In this document: piece by piece, positions 55,501 through 64,000 of the stretch | Numbering within the stretch: the first letter of the stretch is position 1 | Layout: each line of letters opens with the position of its first letter | Source of the DNA: Pelodera strongyloides | Taxonomy: Eukaryota; Nematoda; Chromadorea; Rhabditida; Rhabditidae | Assembly (NCBI GenBank): GCA_036852015.1 | Contig: JAANDG010000176.1 | Span: forward strand, 1 to 64,000 | Length of the DNA: 64,000 nucleotides | Direction: 5' to 3' | Notes under the pieces: generated by a model | Database searches by the model: none | The model's input: only the letters and a program-made list of their open reading frames with translations | What the model was told of the DNA's origin: nothing | Position numbers and translations under genes: made by a program

Positions 55501-57073
55501 TATTGAACGGCCATGTTCACCGGAAACGACGCGTCAAAGTGTTCGTCGGCACTAAATAATCATGCATTTAACTTACGCCCTCACCTGGGTTTACGAGGGC
55601 GTAAATTAAATACCTAGATTTTGTAGTTTTCCATTGATTTTCTCCTCTTCGCATATAAAATCAAGCTTTCCTTACGTATTGAATAAAAGTACGTCTGGCT
55701 TCCACAATGATCCAGGAGGCAGTTGAATACTCGTGATTCCACCATATTCATCAGGGTCCCATCTCATTTTGTAGTCTTTCCAAGTCTTCAAATAGCACAT
55801 ACACAAAAGTTATTATTACAGAAAATGGCAGCACATCAAACATGGATGACAATCAACGTCTAACTTGACTGTTTCACTGCCTTCTAAATTAAACAACTAC
55901 TGTTGAATAGAATGAAAATAAAGTTGTGGCAAGAATGTTTAAGAATGTTTCTATTCAATTTTTACAATAAAAAATATAAAGCCACTGAAATTCAAAACTA
56001 AAAAAGGAATTCATTTTAAAGGGATGGGCTCACTACAAAATCACCTTGTTTTTATGTTTTAGTTTGATTGTACAAAGGTAAACTTAAACAAAGAGCATAA
56101 AAAAAGTTTCTTGAATTACTCCCTAGGGAAGATATTAGGTAAAAAGGGTGCGTATTGATTTATCTTCCGATAACGTGAGTAAACAAGATAAACTAGGGAA
56201 GCTAAGAGATATGGCTGAAACACACTGTTTTTCATTGTTTTAAGTAAAATAAACGATCAAAACTACAGTTTATTTTGCTCAAAACAGCTCACCATTTGTG
56301 TCCAAACTACCAATGTGACCACCTGGTTCTTCTCGTCCTGAATTACAGTAAGATTATTGAAGTGTCGGACTCAAATGGAAAAGGATTTCATTTTATTGTG
56401 CAAAAATATGATGGGATTTTCAGAAACAGTTGTGTGAAAACATCACCATATATGTATTTAGGTATGAAAGTTATTCTATGGTGTCATCACAATTTCCCTG
56501 TATTTACTCTTACTCGTAAAATTTTATATTATTTTTATTAATATAAAGTAACAAAACGGTACCACGTCTAGAACTTGTTGAAGTAGAATCCTCACTTTCA
56601 CATTCACGGCCGTGGAATGATTCTTCACTGGACGCTCCACGGGGTCGTACCTAAATTCATTTAAAGCGAAATGCCAGCCTCTTTGGAAAATTTGCATATG
56701 ATAAGCAAATCCTATGTATCCTATGCTAATTATGTACGATTGCCGAGGACGATCGTACAAAATTAGCATAGGATACATAGGATTTGCTTATCATATGCAA
56801 ATTTTCCAAAGGAGCTAGCATTTCGCTTTAAAACTTATACTACAACTTATAGAAAAGAGTTTTCTATAGTCTGCAGTATACGTATGGATTTCTTACCCAA
56901 TTGTTGTTTCCGGACAGTCGGGCAAACGGATCCGGAAAATCATTATAAATTGCATTCATGGTAATTATAATTGTACTAACTCACCCTGTTCGTAGGTCCT
57001 GCAGAAGTCGGTACTCGTCTTCGCTACAGTAACAGCTACATAATAATATGGCAAGAATTGGCATAAAGATCAT
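52597..57073 (-). CDS. nicotinic acetylcholine receptor-type Cys-loop channel subunit (non-alpha)
   Basis: Exons in transcript order: 56985-57073, 56563-56650, 56293-56337, 55676-55785, 55401-55551, 55091-55211, 54671-54859, 54294-54380, 54062-54171, 53721-53819, 53260-53368, 53009-53115, 52597-52770; all phases agree, 492 aa. Residues 1-16 look like a signal peptide. VDEKNQV, the loop B region GSWTYTG and a Cys loop (C144-C158, 13 residues between, with PFD) are intact. TM1 is about 233-256, GEK 259-261, TM2 262-284 with Leu at 9', TM3 294-318, and TM4 about 457-478. The GEK motif and TM2 predict a cation pore. There is no adjacent Cys pair in loop C, so it is a non-alpha subunit. HRMPNW and RPG match alpha7-like subunits. 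The exact C. elegans counterpart was not determined. Confidence 0.93.
53130..53222. mobile_element. MITE family C left-half remnant
   Basis: TTAAAGCTATGTAACGGCCGG continues to CATAATTAGACTAG, then stops. Channel gene intron. Confidence 0.7.
53446..53508 (-). other. possible stop-containing cassette exon in the channel gene
   Basis: A 63-nt block has an acceptor (TTGCGACAG) and a donor (GAC|gtaaga), and reads MIMLKITEQWSLESLNVLD in the frame of the next exon. But its second codon is TGA in that frame, and the other two frames also stop. Exons 10 and 11 join in frame without it, so it may be skipped, or included as a truncating exon, or be a chance match. Confidence 0.35.
54582..54677 (-). repeat. 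27-bp tandem repeat containing the exon 7 splice donor
   Basis: Four copies of ACGCTGC|GTAAGTG (minus strand), spaced 27-28 bp. The first in transcript order is the end of exon 7 (54671). The other three lie in the intron and copy both the exon tail and the donor. Confidence 0.9.
56661..56831. mobile_element. MITE family B copy in channel intron 1
   Basis: A 171-bp palindrome from TTAAAGCGAAATGCCAGCC to GGAGCTAGCATTTCGCTTTAA, about 95% identical by eye to 19024-19194. Its end is 10 bp before exon 2 on the minus strand. Confidence 0.92.
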
Positions 57074-58199
57074 ATTTATCAAAATTAACTGGAACTCGCT
57101 TGTCCTACCAAAGCCCTGAAATGTATTTGTGCAGAAAGTGCGTTATTCTCAAATAAAGACATAAAACACATCATAAACGTGAATTTTCTCGAATACGACA
57201 TACTAAAAACAAAAGAGAGGCACCAATATAAAGCAGCACCCAGTCTGGGCGTGGACTTGGCTCAACTTTGGCACTAGTGCCGCACACAAATTTTCCGTAA
57301 TTTTGTGAATTCTTCATTTATTTTACCCAATGGCTACCAAAATACAGTACATTCTAAAAAAAAAGTTAATTACGGGAAAATTTATGTGAAAAACCAAAAA
57401 TAGTAGTCAATACGAGAAAATAATAATCAATACATTAAAATGTAGTGCTTGCCTTCAAAAAATACCTCAGGGATTTGTAGATAATTAAATGTACGAAAGC
57501 TTTATTGCTTGGCAACCGAAATCACTTTTCTTCGTAAATTGTAGTGCAAAATTATTTTCGTTTTATCACTACGAAGGGTAACTCTGAGGTTTCAATAAAC
57601 GACATACGCCCTTCTTCTGTCATATAGTACTGGCGAAAACGAAAATTTTAGTTTTAGACAGGTTTTAAACGCTTGGTCAAAAAGTTATTCCAGATTTTTT
57701 TCGTGAGAAGACGACCAAACGACGACGTATAATGTATAATCTCTGTGAAAACCATATTACATATTTCTCAAACCTCAAACGGGAAAATTTATTAGCGAAA
57801 CAAGCTTCTTCAAACATCAAACTAGACGTTATGGACGTATATCGGCGCCGTACCGGTAAGGTGTTTCCAATAGAGAACAAGGCATACTATGTTAGAAGAG
57901 GTCCAACTTTCGATAGAAAGTCAGAGTCAAACGATAAGTTGTTCCATAGAAACGGAAACCAAACTATTATTTTGTTCAATCAATTTCTTTTCCGAGTTGA
58001 ATCGTGCATAATAGGAATAGCACGGGAATAATAAATGTCCATTAATTTATTCGGCACTTTGTTGTAGAAAGTAGAAGCGTTGGAGAGTAAAAGCTCGCCC
58101 ATACATGTAAATTAATTTATTCGGAGAGCGCAGAAATAATAAAGGAGCTAGTTTCTGATGACAAATACCATAGTAAATTTTGACATGGGTTTTTCCACA
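57074..58199. other. intergenic upstream of the channel gene
   Basis: Minus-strand TTTCAG and TTCCAG just upstream of the ATG at 57073 are possible trans-splice acceptors. A 99-codon plus-strand ORF (57732-58031) has no recognised similarity and is not called. Confidence 0.45.
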
Positions 58200-58367
58200 T
58201 TAAAGCGAAATACCGGCCGGTTTTTGAAACGCAATTTTTACGTATTTATGCTAATTTACTCGAATTTGGCTCGATTTTTTATTCTAATTTATGTTCATTT
58301 GCGTAATCTGCATAAGCATGCTGGTGTACTCGATGTGTTTCAAAAATAGGCCGTTATTTCGCTTTAA
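58200..58367 (+). mobile_element. MITE family A copy
   Basis: TTAAAGCGAAATACCGGCCGG at the left and GGCCGTTATTTCGCTTTAA at the right, with a small internal deletion after GAAACGCA. Confidence 0.9.
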
Positions 58368-58834
58368 TAACAAAAAAAAGAAAGAGCGAATAAATAAAGA
58401 AGAAAATGATGTCTCGGTTTTGGTAGTGAATTTACTACGATTGCGATCTCATCATTACAAAAAATGAAAATTATCGATAATTTCAAGAAATTATCCCGTG
58501 TACCTTGCCGCAGTGTTTGCACACTAATGGAGACAGATTGTACACAGAATTAGAATTAGAAGAGACGAGATTAAATAAACAGTGGAGTGTGACATAATTT
58601 TCAAACGTTTTTTTTTCTTTTTAGATGAAAGGAGATGTACGTGCACTCGTTCTCAAGGATAATGAATTTAATTATCATCACTTCTTGGTAGTCCAATCTG
58701 TGAAAGTCTCTGTTGCGTAAGATAAGATGCATTCTTTTTATTGTCATTCATGTTAGTGTAATGCATGAAAGCACGTGATGTGCACATACACATACACATA
58801 ATAATACAACGCATTTGAATATAGAAAGAAAACA

Positions 58835-58840
58835 TTTATT
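58835..58840 (-). terminator. poly(A) signal of the ApeC-like gene
   Basis: AATAAA on the minus strand 14 nt after the stop codon at 58855-58857. Confidence 0.6.
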
Positions 58841-58854
58841 GTTCTTCCTACGAA

Positions 58855-60355
58855 CTACAATTCCTTTTTGGCACCATTATTGTCTTGAATCCGACAACAG
58901 CTGGTCAACTTCAGAGTGTACACCTAAAGTTAAATCATAATTAGTGAAAGCATTTACATATTTTGTCCGATACCAGTAACGAAATATGAATTTTTATGAA
59001 AAAAAAATGAAAATAACAAACAAGCAGTACTATCTATCTATACCACTAGCTATGCACCTATGCAGGATATTATGTTTTAAGCGGAAAAATACAGTAGTGC
59101 TTATTTCTTATAAAAAATAAATATATGCAAAATATATAAATATCGACTGACCTGATCGTATTCGTGTGTGGCCATCTCAAATCCTCCCGTTCTACCATAC
59201 CGCACGTAACGTTCCGTTTTGTTGTGCGCATCGACGTAAACCTGAGATGGTGCTAACTTTGAAAATCACTTGCCAAATTAAGCAAATACTGACAATAAGA
59301 TATGTACTTCATTCACGCTACAAGTAAAAAGTGCAGTGATCTACCAAATTGCTCAAAACCGCCGTATTTTGTGAGGGTATGGTTACCCTTGGGTTGTTTA
59401 TAACAACCCAAAAATGCAATACGGCTGTAATTAAATTGAGCATGAAACTCACATCTCCTGGCTGAACGACTTTGGGAACGGCCAGCTGTACAAATGCCTG
59501 GAGGAAGCCTGGTGGGCACTGTCCTGATAGGCCCGGCATCAAACAATAATCACCCGGGGGCCAAATCACATCATCTTCGGGCGGTTCTGCTAAACAACAG
59601 CTTTATATTATTCAAATTCAGTATTGAAAAATAGTAGGAACCATGAATCATGAATATGAAACGTGATGGCTGGGTATTTTTAGATCAATTTCAGCCTTGA
59701 TATAAGGAGACCAAACAATGGTAGCATACTCTAACAAAGGCCTACAAAACGAAATATACGATTTACGGTAAACATCCATACTTGGATGGACAAAAGTACG
59801 CAAGACAAGACCTAAAGTGTTTGACATGTATTTTGAAGCGTATGCTCGTCTGCCTCGCCGTTATTTTCATGTAATATGGAATATGAGCAAATTGCATTAA
59901 TTTCTGAAAGGCGCACTTCTCCGAAACCATGTGCCGTAACACTTGACATTTCAACCACACTCGCACCATAGTGTTAAATTAATTAAACCGTTGGGTCTTT
60001 AGCTAAACAGTTTTTGAGAAAGTGTTAAAAAAATCACTCAAAAAGACAATTACTTTTATATGGGGCTGATCCTTTAAAGGCTAAAGGGTCAGGCTCACCA
60101 AAACATAACCATTTCAGGAAATGCGCCAATTCAAAATATTCACTTGTCGGTTTATACTGTATGTTCGCGATGGTAAATGCCCCCAAATATGCCCTGGAAA
60201 GTTCGTGCTAAGCATTTTATGAAAAACATAAGAAACTGGTTAATGAATCGTGGAAAATTATATAAAAATTAATACCAACCTGTCCCTTGCGTAGTCGGTC
60301 TCGGGTTAACGTACGATGTCGTTATCAAGAAAATACAAATAACGGCGAAAAGCAT
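58855..60355 (-). CDS. secreted protein with possible ApeC-like domain, 4 exons
   Basis: Exons: 60280-60355, 59453-59589, 59152-59241, 58855-58923; phases agree, 123 aa. Residues 1-16 (MLFAVICIFLITTSYV) look like a signal peptide, so the protein should be secreted. The mature part has WPPGDYCLMPGLSGQCPPGF and near the C-terminus LKLTSCCRIQDN. A W-P-x-G start, a CPxGF motif and a CCR motif occur in apextrin C-terminal (ApeC) domains, but the region here is shorter than a full domain. The family call is tentative; the gene itself is well supported by splice sites, signal peptide, stop and poly(A) signal. Confidence 0.75.
59820..59948. mobile_element. MITE family E remnant
   Basis: GACATGTATTTTGAAGCGTATG at the left and ACCATGTGCCGTAACACTTGAC at the right; lies in intron 1 of the ApeC-like gene. 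Confidence 0.5.
60059..60110. mobile_element. MITE family D end fragments
   Basis: GGGGCTGATCCTTTAA is followed at once by TAAAGGGTCAGGCTCACC, two family D-like ends facing outward. Both are short remnants. Confidence 0.45.
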
Positions 60356-61082
60356 GACTCTAGTCAGTGGACACTCCTTATCAGAACGCTGATCGATTAA
60401 AATTCTCCCGTTTTTCAGAACTGATAATTCAGTATAGCAGTTAGGTCATTACGGAATGTTTTTGTGTAAACAAAGCTACCTACTAGATAAGGTGAGCTTC
60501 AGAAGTTAGGCATAGTTCGTAAAATAGTTGCAGTTCAACTAGATCATAACGTTGCTGTAGCATAGCTCTGGTCAAAGTAATTGTCATGTACAGAGTACAG
60601 CTACATACTTTCATAAAACTAACAAGTCAGTGTTACAGCTATCATTGAAAGGCAAACAAACCCTTTTTTTCCAAAAATTTCATTCATGTTTCCCTTAGTG
60701 GCGCTGTAAATAATGCACAAAATTTATTCATCGTATCAACTAGATTTTACGCATACCAGAGGATTTGCGGATAGTTTCCTCCTATGTTGTCTTGTTGCAG
60801 AAATCTTATTACATAAAGGAGAAAAGTTTGAAGGCTTGGATGTCCGCAACGAAAATTAGAATGTCTCAAATCCGCGCTCGGATATATAAGGGGAGTCGGT
60901 GGCACACTCTTGAGCAAACCAAAGAGCTCCGCCGTTTATTTTTCGACGTTTCAGGCTTTGGTAAAGCTATAGTAACTTTTCGCAACTCCACACTGTCTTT
61001 ATTGCATACATTTGGAAGATACGTTTCAGACGTTTTATATAAGTATGCAGCATGACCTTTTTTGTATGATCGTCTGTGTAGA

Positions 61083-61113
61083 CGCCTCAGGCGGCGATAG
61101 CCGTCTGGTATTC
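61083..61113. repeat. 30-bp dispersed repeat, inverted copy
   Basis: CGCCTCAGGCGGCGATAGCC followed by GTCTGGTA; the partner of 52163-52192. Confidence 0.6.
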
Positions 61114-61141
61114 ATCATAAAACCACTAATTTGTAAATATG

Positions 61142-61147
61142 TTTATT
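61142..61147 (-). terminator. poly(A) signal of the peptide gene
   Basis: AATAAA on the minus strand 61 nt after the stop at 61209-61211. Confidence 0.55.
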
Positions 61148-61208
61148 ACGTGTACATAAACATGTCCAAATATTATGCATATTAAAGAATCAGCAAATGG
61201 TTAATAAT

Positions 61209-61784
61209 TTATCGTCGTCCGTACATATAGTTGTATCCAGAATAGTAGGGATATCCACCGAAGCCACCTAGTCCATAAGAATAACTCGAATACGGGTTGT
61301 AAAATTGTCTCTTCGTTCGAATATTTGAGCTGAAAATTTGTAAATTATAAAAATTAATATAAAATAGTTGGTTTTGCTAAAAGTTTAATCTCGTGCATAA
61401 AAAGTGGAGGAGTTCCCAAACACTACTTTCAAAAACCGCATTTCATAACACCCAATTATCCCCGAGCATAGAGACACCGACGAGTTACCGTATAGGCGCC
61501 AGCATACCGTATACCCGATACCGTTAGGGGATCGACCTTTCGTTAAATTCTTATTTTCTAGCGGGGTGTTGGCAGAATATTTTTAGTTATAGCTAAAACT
61601 TTGATTTTGGGATTGAAGCCTCTTACATTCAAATATTTTTTGTGATTAATAAATCATTCAAAAAATGAGAGATAATTATGAAAATACAACCAAAAAGGTG
61701 GTACCTTTCAGGCGGACGATATGCTCCTATCATCGAAATGCATAAAATGGTGATAAAAAGTAGTACGATCAGTGTTGTTTTCAT
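61209..61784 (-). CDS. secreted Gly/Tyr-rich peptide precursor, 2 exons
   Basis: Exons: 61705-61784 and 61209-61329, phase 2 junction, 66 aa. Residues 1-21 (MKTTLIVLLFITILCISMIGA) are a clear signal peptide. A Lys-Arg site at about residues 32-33 precedes a 32-residue tail rich in Tyr and Gly (QFYNPYSSYSYGLGGFGG then YPYYSGYNYMYGRR). The end, GRR, is the usual signal for C-terminal amidation, so a peptide starting Gln and ending Tyr-amide is predicted. The composition resembles nematode neuropeptide-like/antimicrobial peptides of the YGGY type, without their short tandem repeats. TTTTCAG sits directly against the ATG, so the mRNA is probably trans-spliced. Confidence 0.8.
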
Positions 61785-61791
61785 CTGAAAA
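61785..61791 (-). promoter_or_regulatory. probable spliced-leader trans-splice acceptor
   Basis: TTTTCAG immediately before ATG of the peptide gene with no upstream in-frame exon seen. In nematodes this arrangement usually marks SL1 addition. Confidence 0.5.
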
Positions 61792-62742
61792 GAAAGAAAA
61801 AAACCTTTGGAAATTAAAAAATAACGAGCCTCCCTAAATTTAGCGGTTACAAACATCCTAATACATTTTGTATTTAAAATACTGTTACTATAAATTTCAT
61901 CCCGTACAGAACGTGTATATATTCTATGCGAAAACTAATGTGATGTTAAAGGGGTGGGTAGGAAATACCATACCCAAAAATGTAAATAAAACGTGATCAT
62001 ATTATCATATAATTTTGTCAGTTGCCTTTTATAGCCTTGCCAATCCAGTTTGCGTAATATGATGTTGACATCTTTTTGTATTCTTTTCGTTTTGCTTTTT
62101 TGCAAGTGCGAGATTGCGAAAAATTTGCTGAGTGTAAACCTCGAGCGTGTTTACGTACTTTTTAACTTAACAATAACATATTTGATTTATCTCCTCCTCT
62201 TTAACTAAAGTCACGTGAGTACGGTATTTTAGTGAAAAGTATAGAACTTACACAACACTGCCTTAGGTTAGGTTACCTTAGAAAATGCTATGTTTCAGGA
62301 GCATGGTGTAAAAGTAATAAAACGGTTTCGCTTCAATATTATAAAATTTTTATTCCTTTGAATGCTAGAAACCGTTGTTTTTTTCATCGAAGCAGATTTC
62401 CTTGACCCATTTGGCCATTTTCTACTCGCCGTGAGGGTAGTATTTATTGAGACATCCTTATTAATATTGTTTTACATTATTTTAAATTTCTACAACATTA
62501 ATTACCTTACTTTTCCCAGTTTCTCGTTTAAAAGATCTCACGGAACATCTCAATAGATGTTTCCGACTCTGAATAAACCATGAGGACCGGATAGTTCAAT
62601 GCATACAGAACTACGGAGATGGGGCACTGCGAAGACATACATCAGGGTCTCTGGCCCTAAATAAAGGTCCTTAACGTCCCTCTGACCGGGCCCTCACTCC
62701 CCAAACTTGACCCATAGTTTAAACTACGCCCACTTCAAAACA

Positions 62743-63585
62743 ATGAGCTCATCCCTCGTATTTCGTATACAAATTATTCTATTTATATCACTGATAACTA
62801 TAATTAACGGCAAATGCCCCGTCAAAAGAGCAACAAGAAACCCAAGAACTAACTATATTTTGAGTCAAACTAACCTAACTAATCAACGAAGAACCACTAA
62901 GACTACGGTAACGCCACAGACGAAAGTGACTCAAGATGTTTTGCGACCAAGGTAGGTTTTGTGTTATGATTCATGAAGCGTTATTCTTCGTGACTGGTTC
63001 GTGACCACCGGGTGACCAGTTGATGACGGTTTTCGATGAAACTTGGTCACCACATGGTCACCAAATGTGCTGGTCCAATTAAAAAACCAGTCAACAATCA
63101 CCAAATGGGTTCACTACCTTGCGACATATTCTAGACCAAATTATTATATTTGTGGTTTTGTTTTTGTTTTTGTTTTTAGTTAGACATGACAATGAGATGT
63201 TTAACTCAAAATCAGTCAATATCCATAGGGAGGAGCGGGCGGATCTGATATGACCAGATTTTTGATAAATCAGCATAATTTACAGGACATTAGAAAAAGT
63301 CACCAGGAATGAAACCACTACTCCTGAACCAAGGATACGGTCACCGCCCCCAAAGTGAGAAGTTTATTTATTATTTACTAAATAATGACTTCGCATTCAA
63401 TTAAGGACAATTTCAAATTTTAGTAGCTCATGCAGAAATCTGGTAATCAAACATTATCTTGATAGTAAATACTCTTCACCTAGTGAACACATCACAGCCG
63501 ACCGCCGGTGTATTCAAGATGTTCGGATAGCCAATCATTCACGTTACAATTGTCATGGAGCCGTATTCCAACAAACTATGGGATA
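62743..63585 (+). CDS. secreted protein, family unknown, 3' partial
   Basis: Exons: 62743-62951, 63286-63354, 63484-63585, with phase 2 at each junction; 126 codons visible and more exons expected to the right. Residues 1-24 (MSSSLVFRIQIILFISLITI) are a signal peptide. The next 90 residues are Thr- and Arg-rich with few hydrophobics, like a disordered, possibly O-glycosylated stretch. Exon 3 brings Cys and His (RRCIQDVRIANHSRYNCHGA), perhaps the start of a folded domain. No family was recognised. The downstream exon cannot be placed with confidence before the window edge. Confidence 0.65.
62993..63115. repeat. dispersed repeat with GGTCACCA motifs, copy 2
   Basis: GGTGACCAGTTGATGACGG and GGTCACCACATGGTCACC match 22735-22815 in reverse complement. 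Lies in intron 1 of the secreted-protein gene. Confidence 0.6.
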
Positions 63586-63636
63586 GTGAGTGTTTGGTTT
63601 ATATTTAGTATTGTAATTAATGTTACCAGTGCTTAA

Positions 63637-63895
63637 TGGCATTTCCAAGTATGCCAACAACCGTGCATTTTCCTTCGAAGTATCAATTGCAAAATAGTGT
63701 GCCAATTTACCGTAATTTTGACACATCCGCACTATAGAAAATCCGCCATCAAAGCTATTTTTTGTTGAACAATTGGTCCCGTGGCGATCGGTCGTAAAAA
63801 CTGCCTGTAGATATGGATATGCTCGTGTGTAGTGCCAAGATACGGTACATTCTTCGATACTTGGAAGGAAAACCGGCCGTACTTGGAAACCCCAT
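63637..63895. mobile_element. MITE family F, long form
   Basis: GGCATTTCCAAGTATGCCAAC at the left and GCCGTACTTGGAAACCCC at the right, with inner TCCTTCGAAGTATC and GATACTTGGAAGGA. Related to 11019-11299. Confidence 0.8.
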
Positions 63896-64000
63896 TATGT
63901 CTTTCTGCTTTGCACGTGTCGAGTTATCGAATCAGGAAGAGAACTATTTTGGTCGAGTTAGGGAATGTGATATTCACAGTATTATTTCTAAGTCTATAAT

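Noticed and set aside
56897..56962. Short minus-strand frame (MNAIYNDFPDPFARLSG) with a good donor, in channel intron 1
   Set aside because: There is no acceptor in front of it and its phase does not fit exon 2; exons 1 and 2 already join in phase.
57732..58031. 99-codon plus-strand ORF with an ATG
   Set aside because: No similarity, signal peptide or splice context was recognised, and the length can occur by chance in this sequence.
60765..61055. 96-codon plus-strand ORF upstream of the peptide gene
   Set aside because: It starts at TTG rather than ATG, shows no recognised domain and has no splice or poly(A) context.

Overview
The window looks like nuclear DNA from a nematode. The genes are cut into many short exons by introns that mostly end in TTTCAG-type acceptors, two intron donors are GC, one small gene has a splice acceptor directly against its ATG (the pattern left by spliced-leader trans-splicing), and an intron carries an array of TTAGGC, the nematode telomere hexamer. 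The species cannot be named from sequence alone. Coding models were built by eye from splice signals, phase agreement between exons and protein similarity; none was aligned to a database.

Layout. (1) 1-689, minus: the 5' end of an LTR retrotransposon (209-bp LTR, primer-binding site, start of a gag-like ORF) that runs off the left edge. (2) 893-5729, minus: 13 exons of a conserved-looking helical protein that I cannot name; its 3' end lies beyond the retrotransposon. (3) 5730-17555: 11.8 kb with no convincing gene, filled with TTAA-flanked MITE-like elements, hairpins, a 31-bp tandem repeat and CT microsatellites. (4) 17556-49360, plus: a 21-exon polypyrimidine tract-binding protein gene (PTB/hnRNP I, four RRMs, about 705 aa), including a 16.2-kb intron full of CT/GA microsatellites and MITEs. 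(5) 49361-52596: MITEs and a possible solo LTR. (6) 52597-57073, minus: a 13-exon Cys-loop ligand-gated ion channel subunit of nicotinic acetylcholine receptor type, non-alpha. (7) 58855-60355, minus: a four-exon secreted protein with a possible ApeC-like domain. (8) 61209-61784, minus: a two-exon secreted Gly/Tyr-rich peptide precursor. (9) 62743 to the right edge, plus: the first three exons of a secreted protein of unknown family.

The unnamed gene and the PTB gene are divergent, and the PTB and channel genes are convergent. The channel, ApeC-like and peptide genes lie in tandem on the minus strand, but the gaps (1.8 kb and 0.9 kb) are larger than in a typical nematode operon. At least five families of short inverted-repeat elements recur. 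Several carry TTAA at both ends, share a TTAA with a neighbour or sit inside one another, which fits piggyBac-type TTAA insertion. I see no CRISPR array, rRNA gene or convincing functional tRNA. I found no clearly new biological system. The most interesting signals are the tandemly duplicated splice donor in the channel gene, a possible stop-containing cassette exon in the same gene, a 67-residue insert between RRM1 and RRM2 of PTB split by the 16-kb intron, and the density of CU tracts in the introns of a gene whose product binds CU tracts.
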